64,000 nt of DNA, taken from positions 144,188 to 208,187 of the forward strand of contig JBNAIG010000030.1 in assembly GCA_050031985.1 (NCBI GenBank), written 5' to 3'. The position numbers were made by a program, and so were the translations under genes. The notes under the pieces were generated by a model. That model worked only from the letters and a program-made list of their open reading frames with translations. It was not told where the DNA came from and ran no database searches. Positions 16,735-24,142 of this stretch are shown piece by piece (within the stretch, counting starts at the first letter, position 1; the number at the start of each line of letters is the position of its first letter). The DNA comes from SZUA-368 sp028533045 (GTDB taxonomy: Bacteria; Spirochaetota; Spirochaetia; DSM-2461).

Positions 16735-17583
16735 ATGTACAGTCCATTAATAAAGAAGATAAAAAAACTCACTTTAAAGCTTATCCTATTCTCCTTTTTG
16801 GGCTTACTTTTTTCCTGCGGACAAAATCCTTTCAAAGGCTATGATTCTCTCAAGAAGGATCTTAAAAACCTGGAAGAGGCTGTGGATTTTTTAAGAAGGA
16901 ATAATTTGACCGCCGACGAAATTCGCGATGGTTTAAATGAGGCTTCTCTGCTTGTCGGTCAAATTCAGGAGGCCCGTGACGGTATGGCCGAAGAGGCGGA
17001 AAGGCTGACTCAGGAGTCCTATGAACTCCACAGTAACCGGATTGATTTGTTGAAGGAAGGCCGACTTGAGCTTTATGAAGGGATGGATGACTTTCTTGTC
17101 TGCACCTATGAGTTAAGTGATACCTTAAAGCTGAGTCGTTATTATCATGAAAGGAGTGAGCTGACCAGTCTGTTGAGGGAAATTCAGCTTAGAACACTGG
17201 CCATGGTACAGCGCGACGCTCCCCATAGTTCCACTTCAAATTTCAGCTATTATAAAAACCTCTCCAAAATAACCAGCCAGACCGCCGATACGGACGGTCA
17301 TTGGTATTATACTATTAAGGTTAATATTGGATATAACTTTAATGAGAAAAATACCCAAACCCTTCTTAATAATAGCAAAGTCGCCATGGGAGGGGTCATT
17401 CGATCCTATTTTAGCAGCCATTCGAAGGATGAAGTTCTCTCGCAGGATGAGGAGTGGGTGAAGGCGGGGCTTGTTCTGGCTCTTAATGATTACCTTATTC
17501 AGTTTGCCGACTTTAAAGACAAAAAGATGGAAGGGGTAAAGCTGGTAACCTTTGATATAATTCAATTTTATGAGTTTTTCTGA
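16735..17583 (+). CDS. Hypothetical helical lipoprotein
   Basis: Not recognised. A 282-residue protein with a lipoprotein signal peptide: basic start MYSPLIKKIKKLTLK, hydrophobic core, lipobox GLLFSC with the acylated Cys near residue 28. The next 100 residues are strongly helical and heptad-rich (LKKDLKNLEEAVDFL, AEEAERLTQESYELHSN), which suggests a coiled-coil. The C-terminal part alternates strands (WYYTIKVNIGYNF, VTFDIIQFYEFF). Monocistronic by position, divergent from carD and followed by the rimP promoter. Confidence 0.6.
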   Translation: MYSPLIKKIKKLTLKLILFSFLGLLFSCGQNPFKGYDSLKKDLKNLEEAVDFLRRNNLTADEIRDGLNEASLLVGQIQEARDGMAEEAERLTQESYELHSNRIDLLKEGRLELYEGMDDFLVCTYELSDTLKLSRYYHERSELTSLLREIQLRTLAMVQRDAPHSSTSNFSYYKNLSKITSQTADTDGHWYYTIKVNIGYNFNEKNTQTLLNNSKVAMGGVIRSYFSSHSKDEVLSQDEEWVKAGLVLALNDYLIQFADFKDKKMEGVKLVTFDIIQFYEFF

Positions 17584-17588
17584 TTCAC

Positions 17589-17617
17589 TTGACAATTATA
17601 TTTTGCTGGTATAATAT
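17589..17617 (+). promoter_or_regulatory. Promoter of the rimP-nusA-infB operon
   Basis: TTGACA at 17589-17594. Downstream is TATAATAT: TATAAT at 17610-17615 gives a 15-bp spacer and TAATAT at 17612-17617 gives 17 bp. It is the only good promoter before rimP and sits about 27 bp ahead of an intrinsic terminator. Confidence 0.75.
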
Positions 17618-17643
17618 GTAATAAAATTACGAGCACCGGAGAG

Positions 17644-17672
17644 AAAGAGCCCTGCAAGAGGCTCTTTTTTTT
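17644..17672 (+). terminator. Leader terminator/attenuator before rimP
   Basis: AAAGAGCC (17644-17651) pairs with GGCTCTTT (17660-17667) around an 8-base loop, followed by a U-rich run. It lies between the promoter at 17589 and the rimP start, so most transcripts would have to read through it. Confidence 0.8.
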
Positions 17673-17698
17673 GTGTTTTACCTTTTTCTGGGAGTATT

Positions 17699-18154
17699 AT
17701 GACGCTTATAGAAGTGGAAAAACAGGAAGTTTTGCCCCTGTTGGACAAAATGGGTTTCGCCTTGGTGGAATTGTCTCAGTCCAATCGCCGGGGATCACTG
17801 ACTCTTCATATTGTTATATATAAAGAAGGGGGAGTGACCATTGATGACTGTACTCAGGTACATCGTGCCCTGGCTCCCCGTCTGGAAGTGGTTCTTGCTC
17901 CTGCCGATCTTTATATAGAGGTAAGTTCGCCCGGTTTGAACCGCAAGTTCAAGTCCAATCGGGAATATGCCGCTTTTAAAGGAAGGGCGGTGAAAGTTCT
18001 TCGTGAAGACCAGAGCGAATGGGACTGCGGAATAATTGCTGCCGCCGATGATAAAAGTGTAACTCTTGCTCTCCCGGAGGGAGAGGAAATGACTATATCC
18101 TTTAATGTTATTAAAAAGGGGAAAATTGATTATGAAAGAGAGAGCCGGAAATGA
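17699..18154 (+). CDS. rimP: Ribosome maturation factor RimP
   Basis: A 151-residue 30S maturation factor. The N-terminal domain contains LLDKMGFALVELSQ and LHIVIYKEGGVTIDDCTQVHRAL, the second strand block has LYIEVSSPGLNRKFKSNREYAAFKGRAVKV, both diagnostic of RimP. ATG at 17699 has GGGAG upstream. First gene of rimP-nusA-infB-rbfA-truB, overlapping nusA by four bases (ATGA). Expression depends on passing the terminator hairpin at 17644. Confidence 0.95.
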   Translation: MTLIEVEKQEVLPLLDKMGFALVELSQSNRRGSLTLHIVIYKEGGVTIDDCTQVHRALAPRLEVVLAPADLYIEVSSPGLNRKFKSNREYAAFKGRAVKVLREDQSEWDCGIIAAADDKSVTLALPEGEEMTISFNVIKKGKIDYERESRK

Positions 18155-19674
18155 TTTCTGATTTTGCTGATGCTATCAGAGGACTGCAGGACGAAAGAGG
18201 TATTTCGGAAGAGCTGGTCCTTAGAACTGTAGAAGAATTCCTCATGGCTGCTTACAAGCGTAAGTTCGGAACCGATGAGAATGCGGTGGTTAAGTTTGAT
18301 CTCGAAAATACGGGCGTGGCCATCTACGCAAAAAAGAGAATTGTTGACGAAGACGATTATTATGATCCTGTTTCAGAGATCGTTCTTGAGGAAGCTCTCG
18401 AGCTGAGTGAAGAGTGCGAACTGGGAGATGAACTTCTCATTGAGATAGATACGAGCGAATTTGACCGGGTTGCCGTTCAGAGCGCTAAACAGAAGGCCCG
18501 ACAGAACCTGCGGGAAATACAGAAGGATACCCTTTATTCCGAGTTTAAGGATAAAGAGGGTGAGATGATCATTGGTTACTACCAGCGTGAGAAAAACGGC
18601 AATATTTTTGTCGACCTGGGAAAAACCGAAGGTATTATGCCCCGTAAGTATCAGTCTCCCCGTGAAGAATATAGCCAGGGTGACAGAATCAAAGCCTATA
18701 TTTTTGAGGTAAATAAAACCCAGAGCGGTCTTCAGATTGTTCTTTCCCGAACTCATACCGAGTTTGTCCGCTGTCTCTTTGAACTGGAAGTTCCCGAGAT
18801 TTACGACAATACCGTTGAAGTTCACAAGATTGTTCGTGAGCCCGGTTACAGAACCAAGATTGCCGTTTACTCTACGAGAGATGAAGTTGATCCCATTGGG
18901 GCTTGTGTAGGCCTTAAGGGTGTAAGAATTCAGTCTATCGTACGAGAATTGGAAGGGGAAAAGATTGATATCCTTCGATACGATCCTGAACCTTCCGTAT
19001 TTATTAAGAATGCTCTTTCTCCGGCCCGAGTTCTGGATGTTATTGTCCTGAGCGGTGCGAAGAGACAGGCTCTTGCCATCGTTCCCGATGATCAGCTTTC
19101 CCTGGCCATTGGTAAGCAGGGGCTTAACGTTCGTCTTGCCAACCGTCTGGCCGACTGGAATATTGACGTTAAGACGGAAGAGCAGTTCGCAGAAATGGAG
19201 TATTCTCAGGAAATCACCCGGGAGGCTTCTTCTCTCTTCGACGATATGGATGGAGAGGGCGAAGAGATCACCCGTATTTCCGAACTACCCGGTATTTCAC
19301 CCCGTGTGGCTTCTGTTCTTGTTGAGAATGGAATTGAGCTTATTGAAGCTCTTGTGGCTCTCGATATGGAAGAGCTCGCCAATATTCAGGGTATTACCGA
19401 TGAAGATATAAATGAAATCCGAGGTATCATTTCCGACACCGTTGAGATTGTCGAGGATGAGCAGGACTTCGAAGAGGAAGAAGTATACGAGGATGAGGCG
19501 GATGAAGAGTACGAGTGTCCCGAATGTGGGGCGGCTATTACTCTTGATATGGATGCCTGTCCCAGCTGTGGTGTAGGGCTTAGCTTTGAGATTGAAGAAG
19601 ATGATGAAAGCGAAGAAGAAGCCGACGGCGAAGATGAATCAGAAAATAACGATGAGGGAGAAAATGAGGGTTAG
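18151..19674 (+). CDS. nusA: NusA with C-terminal zinc ribbon and acidic tail
   Basis: A 507-residue transcription elongation/termination factor. Order: NusA N-terminal domain (about 1-125), S1 domain (about 135-200, GYYQREKNGNIFVDLGKTEGIMPRK), two KH domains (about 205-345, with PIGACVGLKGVRIQSIVREL and LAIGKQGLNVRLA), a helix-hairpin-helix region (about 368-430, ISELPGISPRVASVLVENG). The last part is unusual: an acidic linker, then CPECG and CPSCG (Cys456, 459, 470, 473) forming a four-cysteine zinc ribbon, then about 30 residues almost entirely Glu, Asp, Ser, Asn and Gly. E. coli NusA ends in acidic repeats without zinc ligands. It acts with RNA polymerase in pausing, termination and antitermination. 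Confidence 0.95.
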   Translation: MISDFADAIRGLQDERGISEELVLRTVEEFLMAAYKRKFGTDENAVVKFDLENTGVAIYAKKRIVDEDDYYDPVSEIVLEEALELSEECELGDELLIEIDTSEFDRVAVQSAKQKARQNLREIQKDTLYSEFKDKEGEMIIGYYQREKNGNIFVDLGKTEGIMPRKYQSPREEYSQGDRIKAYIFEVNKTQSGLQIVLSRTHTEFVRCLFELEVPEIYDNTVEVHKIVREPGYRTKIAVYSTRDEVDPIGACVGLKGVRIQSIVRELEGEKIDILRYDPEPSVFIKNALSPARVLDVIVLSGAKRQALAIVPDDQLSLAIGKQGLNVRLANRLADWNIDVKTEEQFAEMEYSQEITREASSLFDDMDGEGEEITRISELPGISPRVASVLVENGIELIEALVALDMEELANIQGITDEDINEIRGIISDTVEIVEDEQDFEEEEVYEDEADEEYECPECGAAITLDMDACPSCGVGLSFEIEEDDESEEEADGEDESENNDEGENEG

Positions 19675-19722
19675 GTCCACCGGGAGTGAATCCCGAGGAA
19701 ACCGGCCCTAGATTGGGGTAAT

Positions 19723-22428
19723 ATGTCAGAAGATCAGGATAAGAAAAAAGCAAAAGTAACATTGATTAAACACCAGCACCAGAAAGGGGAGGAGGCCGAA
19801 TCTCATAGTTCGGAAGCCCCCAAGGAAAAGAAGAAGGTGGTGGTTGTCAAAAAGAAAGTAGTCGTTAAAAAATCTCCTCGCCCCGTTGCCAAGGCAAATG
19901 ATGCGGCTAAGGATGATTCTGCCGGTGATGCTCCCAAGCAGGAAAAGGGAGAGGCAAAAGCCTCCTCTGCCGAGAGTAAGCCCTCCTCTTCCCCTAAACA
20001 GGAAGAGAAGAAATCCTCTTCTGACAGTGAAAGACCCGCCGCTCCCCGTTCGGCTGGGCCCCGTTCTGCCGGACCCAGGTCTGCCGGTAATACTGGAGCA
20101 CCCCGTTCCGCAGGTCGTGTGGGCGGTCCCCGTTCTGCCGGCCGTGTAGGTGGGGCTCCCCGTGATAGATCTGCCGGTAGAGTAGGTGGTTACAATAACG
20201 ATCGCCAGGGCGGCTATAATAACAATCGTCAGGGTGGTTACAACAACGATCGTCAGGGCGGCTATAACAACAACCGTCAGGGCGGTTACAATAATAACCG
20301 TCCCGGTGGGTATAACAACAACCGTCCCGGTGGTTACAATAATAATCGTCCCGGCGGGTACAATAACAACCGCCCCGGTGGTTACAATAATAATCGTCCC
20401 GGCGGTTACAATAACAGACCCGGTGGACAGGGCGGCAATCGTCCCGGTGGTTATAATAATCGTCCCGGTGGCGGAAGACCCGGTGGCGGTAGACCGGGAG
20501 GAGGCTCTCCTATCCCCGAGAACCAGGGTAAGACCGGTTCCAAAAAGTTTTTCAGTAAGGGTAAGAAAAGCAGTAAGGATTACCACAAGAAGAAGGACGA
20601 ATCTTCAGAAAAGATTCTCCAGTATAAGAAAAAGACCGTAAATCAGACCAATCCCGTACCTAAAGAGATTGAAATGATGGAGGTAATTACCGTTTCCGAA
20701 CTGGCAAGAAAGCTCAACCTTAAAGCTTCCGATTTGATTTCCAAACTCATGGGAATGGGAATGATGGTTACTATCAACCAGCAGATCGATGCGGAAACTG
20801 CTACCATCCTGGCCGATGAATATGGCTGTAAGGTTAAAATTGTTTCCCTTTACGAGGAGACATTGATCGAGAGTGATGAGGATAAGGAAGAAGATATGGC
20901 TTCCCGACCTCCCATCGTAACCGTTATGGGACACGTTGACCACGGTAAGACGAAACTTCTCGATGCTATTAGAACCACTAACGTCGTTAGCGGCGAGTTC
21001 GGTGGAATCACCCAGCATATCGGTGCCTACAAGGTGGCGACCGAGCGCGGTGAAATCACCTTCCTCGATACTCCGGGACATGCGGCTTTTACTTTGATGA
21101 GAGCCCGTGGTGCCCAGATTACCGATATTGTTATTCTTGTAGTTGCCGCCAATGACGGTGTAATGCCTCAGACACGTGAAGCTATTAACCATGCCAAGGA
21201 AGCGGGATGTCCCATCATTGTAGCGGTGAACAAAATGGACCTTCCCGAAGCCAACCCGGACAAGGTTAAGCAGCAGCTTTCCGAATACGGTATCCTCTCG
21301 GAAGATTGGGGTGGTAGCAATCAGTTTTGTCATATTTCCGCTCTTAAGCGTGAAGGTATTGATGAACTGCTCGATACGGTTCTTCTTGAGTCTGAAATGC
21401 TTGATCTCAAGGCTAACTGGAACTGTCGTGCAGAAGGTAAGATTATCGAGTCCCGCGTAGATCAGGGCCGCGGTACCGTGTCCACTGTTCTCATTGAAAA
21501 GGGTGTCCTTAAAGTGGGTGACTCCTTCGTTGCCGGTATTTTCGCCGGTAAAGTGCGAGCCATGTTCGATGATCATGGTAAGAAAGTTAATGAAGCACCC
21601 CCTTCAACTCCTGTCGAGATTATCGGTATTACCGGTGTTCCCGATGCGGGCGATCCCTTCCAGGTTACCGCTAACGCCAAGGAAGCCAACTCCTACTCGC
21701 AGAAGAGACAGGAACTTAAAAAAGTTGAAGAAGCGAAGAACGTTAAGAAGATTACTCTGGATAACCTTTACGACTCCATTCAGGATGGGGAAGTTCAGGA
21801 GCTCAAAGTTATCATTAAGGGTGACGTACACGGTTCTGTGGAAGCTCTCAAGGCAACTCTTGAGAAGCTTTCCACCAAGGAAATCCGACTTGTATGTATT
21901 CACGCTGCCGCCGGTGCGATTATCGAAAGCGATGTAACTCTGGCTGCCGCTTCCAATGCGATTATTATCGGTTTCCACGTACGGCCTACTGCCAAGGCGC
22001 AGGCTGTAGCAGAGCAGGAAAAGGTAGAGATCCGCAAGTACAACATCATCTACGATGCGGAACAGGATATACTCCAGGCCATGGAAGGTATGCTTGCACC
22101 GGAATTTACCGAAGAAGTTGTCGGTCGGGTTCAGGTTCGGGAAGTTTTCAAGGTTCCCAAGATTGGTTTGGTTGCCGGTTGTATGGTTACCTCCGGTCTT
22201 GTTACCAGAAAGAGTCAGATTCACCTGATTCGGGAAGGTATCGAAGTTCATACGGGCGAGATAAATCAGCTTAAACGATTCAAGGATGACGCTAAAGAAG
22301 TCCGAGAAGGTTTTGAGTGTGGTATCTCCCTTGAAAATTATCAGGACATTCAGATTGGAGACGAAATGGAAGTCTTTGAAATGAAGGAAGTAGCCCGTAA
22401 GCTGGGAGATTCTAAAGGCGATGAATGA
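19723..22428 (+). CDS. infB: Translation initiation factor IF-2
   Basis: A 901-residue initiation GTPase. Residues 1-150 are Lys/Ala/Ser-rich with repeated PRSAG and RSAGRVGG; residues about 153-265 are a low-complexity tract of octapeptides GGYNN(N/D)R(P/Q). An IF2_N helix domain follows (SELARKLNLKASDLISKLMGMG), then the GTPase domain with G1 GHVDHGKT, G3 DTPGHAAF, G4 NKMD and G5 SAL, then domains II-IV ending in GECGISLENYQD-like FECGISLENYQDIQIGD. It positions initiator tRNA on the 30S subunit. The unstructured N-terminus is typical of spirochaete IF-2 in kind. The stop lies 8 bases inside rbfA. Confidence 0.97.
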   Translation: MSEDQDKKKAKVTLIKHQHQKGEEAESHSSEAPKEKKKVVVVKKKVVVKKSPRPVAKANDAAKDDSAGDAPKQEKGEAKASSAESKPSSSPKQEEKKSSSDSERPAAPRSAGPRSAGPRSAGNTGAPRSAGRVGGPRSAGRVGGAPRDRSAGRVGGYNNDRQGGYNNNRQGGYNNDRQGGYNNNRQGGYNNNRPGGYNNNRPGGYNNNRPGGYNNNRPGGYNNNRPGGYNNRPGGQGGNRPGGYNNRPGGGRPGGGRPGGGSPIPENQGKTGSKKFFSKGKKSSKDYHKKKDESSEKILQYKKKTVNQTNPVPKEIEMMEVITVSELARKLNLKASDLISKLMGMGMMVTINQQIDAETATILADEYGCKVKIVSLYEETLIESDEDKEEDMASRPPIVTVMGHVDHGKTKLLDAIRTTNVVSGEFGGITQHIGAYKVATERGEITFLDTPGHAAFTLMRARGAQITDIVILVVAANDGVMPQTREAINHAKEAGCPIIVAVNKMDLPEANPDKVKQQLSEYGILSEDWGGSNQFCHISALKREGIDELLDTVLLESEMLDLKANWNCRAEGKIIESRVDQGRGTVSTVLIEKGVLKVGDSFVAGIFAGKVRAMFDDHGKKVNEAPPSTPVEIIGITGVPDAGDPFQVTANAKEANSYSQKRQELKKVEEAKNVKKITLDNLYDSIQDGEVQELKVIIKGDVHGSVEALKATLEKLSTKEIRLVCIHAAAGAIIESDVTLAAASNAIIIGFHVRPTAKAQAVAEQEKVEIRKYNIIYDAEQDILQAMEGMLAPEFTEEVVGRVQVREVFKVPKIGLVAGCMVTSGLVTRKSQIHLIREGIEVHTGEINQLKRFKDDAKEVREGFECGISLENYQDIQIGDEMEVFEMKEVARKLGDSKGDE
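20185..20508 (+). repeat. 24-bp coding repeats in infB
   Basis: About nine near-perfect 24-bp units coding for GGYNNNR(P/Q), followed by degenerate GGNRP and GGGRP copies. Codons vary synonymously between units, so the protein repeat is selected and is not simply a fresh DNA expansion. Confidence 0.9.
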
Positions 22429-22792
22429 AGTTAGACGAAAAAGGGTGGAGAGCCTGATTCGGGATATGGTCAGTAAAATGATCGTAACCGGGGAGATTAA
22501 GGATCCCCGGGTTTCCTCCTTTATTTCCATAACCCGGGTAGAGACGGCCAAAGATGTCACCACTGCCCGGATTTATGTCTCTTCCATTGAGAGTGAGGAT
22601 GCCCTGAAAAGGGCTGTTCAGGGATTGAATAATGCGGCCGGTTTTATTCAGAGTTCTATTGGGAAAGGATTGCGCATGCGGTCCACTCCCAAATTGAAAT
22701 TCTATTCCGATTTTTCTCTTAAGGAAGGATTTGAAATCAGCCGTAAACTGGATGAGTTAAGCCGGGGGAACGATGTCGAAACTCCCGAATGA
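22421..22792 (+). CDS. rbfA: Ribosome-binding factor A
   Basis: A 123-residue cold-shock 30S maturation factor with a type II KH fold. Marks: NEVRRKRVESLIRDMVSKMI, DPRVSSFISITRVETAKDVTTARIYVS, and STPKLKFYSDFSLKEG. It overlaps infB by 8 bases and truB by 20 bases. Confidence 0.95.
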   Translation: MNEVRRKRVESLIRDMVSKMIVTGEIKDPRVSSFISITRVETAKDVTTARIYVSSIESEDALKRAVQGLNNAAGFIQSSIGKGLRMRSTPKLKFYSDFSLKEGFEISRKLDELSRGNDVETPE

Positions 22793-23660
22793 GGGAGCCC
22801 CAAAAGGTATACTCCTCATGGATAAACCTGTCGGGAAGACATCTTTTCAGTCTCTCGGCGGGGTAAAAAGAGTTTACCAGACAAAAAAAGTAGGACATAC
22901 GGGCACTTTGGATAAATTTGCCCGGGGTCTTATGATTGTTCTTGTCGGTAAATATACAAAACTGAATCCCCTCTTTACGGGGATGGACAAAACCTACGAA
23001 GCTCTGATTCGTTTTGGTTCAGAGACGGATACCCTCGACCCTGAGGGAGAAGTTGTCTGTGAAGCTCCTGTTCCTACTCTTAATGATATAGAAGCCGTTT
23101 TGGGTGATTTTATGGGAAAGCAGGATCAGGTTCCCCCCCGTTATTCCGCTATTCATGTAAATGGCAAACGAGCCTGGAAAATGGCCCGGGAAGGGGTAGA
23201 AGTGGAGATGAAAAGCCGTCCCATCCGTATAGATCAACTTGAAATTCTGGATTGGAATGGTTCGGAACTGTCGCTGAAAGTCGCCTGTTCCAGCGGGACC
23301 TATATTCGTTCCCTCGCCAGGGATATTGCTTTGGCCTGTGGAAGCCGCGCCCACCTTAGGGAGTTGGTAAGAACAAGGGTAGGGGAATTTTATCTGGATG
23401 AAGCGGTTCAGGTCAATCTGGAAAGTCCTGCTCCCTCTTTATTGTCATTGAAGGATGTCCTCTCTCATCTGCCTTTTTCCGGTAATCTGTTTCTTGATGA
23501 TGATCAGTATGCCATGGTGAGGCTGGGAGTACCTCCGGAGAGAATTTTTTCCCATGATCCCTTTAAAGAAGGGCTTTCTCCATTATTTTCTCCCAGTGGT
23601 GATTTTGCCGCTCTTTTGGAAAAGGCGGAAGGGCGGTTGAAGTACCGTTTTGTTATGTAG
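22773..23660 (+). CDS. truB: tRNA pseudouridine(55) synthase
   Basis: A 295-residue enzyme forming pseudouridine 55 in the T loop of tRNAs. The N-terminus ILLMDKPVGKTSF and the catalytic motif VGHTGTLDKFARG carry the nucleophilic Asp; the more common form is GHTGTLDPxATG, so this copy diverges beside the Asp. Further marks are KTYEALIRFGSETDTLDPEGE, PRYSAIHVNGKRAW and SSGTYIRSLARDI. Overlaps rbfA; GGGGGAA precedes its ATG. Confidence 0.95.
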   Translation: MSKLPNEGAPKGILLMDKPVGKTSFQSLGGVKRVYQTKKVGHTGTLDKFARGLMIVLVGKYTKLNPLFTGMDKTYEALIRFGSETDTLDPEGEVVCEAPVPTLNDIEAVLGDFMGKQDQVPPRYSAIHVNGKRAWKMAREGVEVEMKSRPIRIDQLEILDWNGSELSLKVACSSGTYIRSLARDIALACGSRAHLRELVRTRVGEFYLDEAVQVNLESPAPSLLSLKDVLSHLPFSGNLFLDDDQYAMVRLGVPPERIFSHDPFKEGLSPLFSPSGDFAALLEKAEGRLKYRFVM

Positions 23661-23690
23661 TTAATTGTTAGGATTCAGTCAATTCATTTA

Positions 23691-23717
23691 TTGACTTAAA
23701 CTAACCATTGATATAAA
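23691..23717 (+). promoter_or_regulatory. rpsO-pnp promoter
   Basis: TTGACT at 23691-23696 and TATAAATT at 23712-23719 (15 bp to TATAAA, 17 bp to TAAATT). Initiation near 23724 would give a leader of about 137 bases. Confidence 0.6.
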
Positions 23718-23753
23718 TTAAAGTGAATTGCTCTGACCGGACGTCTGATTTTT

Positions 23754-23805
23754 GGGAAGGATATCCTTTCCCCTGATTCGGAATGGCTTGGCCGGAGGCC
23801 GGATT
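23754..23805 (+). promoter_or_regulatory. Structured rpsO leader
   Basis: A hairpin at 23754-23772 (GGGAAGG with CC-TTTCCC, ATAT loop, one bulge) and a GC-rich GGCC/GGCC element near 23791-23801 lie between the promoter and rpsO. S15 represses its own mRNA through leader structure in several bacteria; that this leader does so is inference. Confidence 0.4.
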
Positions 23806-23860
23806 TTACTTGTCCGCACATTATTTTAAAGCAGGGATACACAGTCCCGAGGAGTACACA

Positions 23861-24127
23861 ATGTTAACAGTTGAAGACAAACAGAAGATCGTTGCCGAGT
23901 TCGGTAAAGATGCAAATGATACGGGATCTACCGAAGTGCAGATCGCCCTTCTGACTAAGAGAATTGAAGATCTTACAGATCACTTTAAGGACCACAAAAA
24001 AGACCATGCCTCCAGAAGAGGTCTCCTTAAGATGGTAGGACAGAGAAGAAGACTTCTCCGCTACCTCAAGAAAAAGGACCTCGATGGTTACCGTGCCCTC
24101 ATCGGCAAGCTCGGACTCAGAAAGTAA
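23861..24127 (+). CDS. rpsO: 30S ribosomal protein S15
   Basis: An 88-residue primary rRNA-binding protein of the 30S subunit. It shows STEVQIALLTKRIEDLTDHFKDHKKDHASRRGLL-type sequence and ends in RYRALIGKLGLRK-like YRALIGKLGLRK. The ATG at 23861 gives the family length and has GAGGAG upstream; a longer reading from 23783 is leader. The order rpsO-pnp is the classical one. Confidence 0.98.
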   Translation: MLTVEDKQKIVAEFGKDANDTGSTEVQIALLTKRIEDLTDHFKDHKKDHASRRGLLKMVGQRRRLLRYLKKKDLDGYRALIGKLGLRK

Positions 24128-24142
24128 AGTAAAGGAAGTTCA

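Noticed and set aside
20185..20508. Direct repeats that could look like a CRISPR array
   Set aside because: They are in frame within infB, code for a protein octapeptide, and have no spacers.
19726..20586. Minus-strand ORF of 286 codons opposite infB
   Set aside because: A low-complexity mirror of the repetitive infB start; no ribosome-binding site or family resemblance.
20605..22563. Long minus-strand ORFs opposite infB
   Set aside because: Open only because of codon use in infB; the sense strand matches IF-2 throughout.
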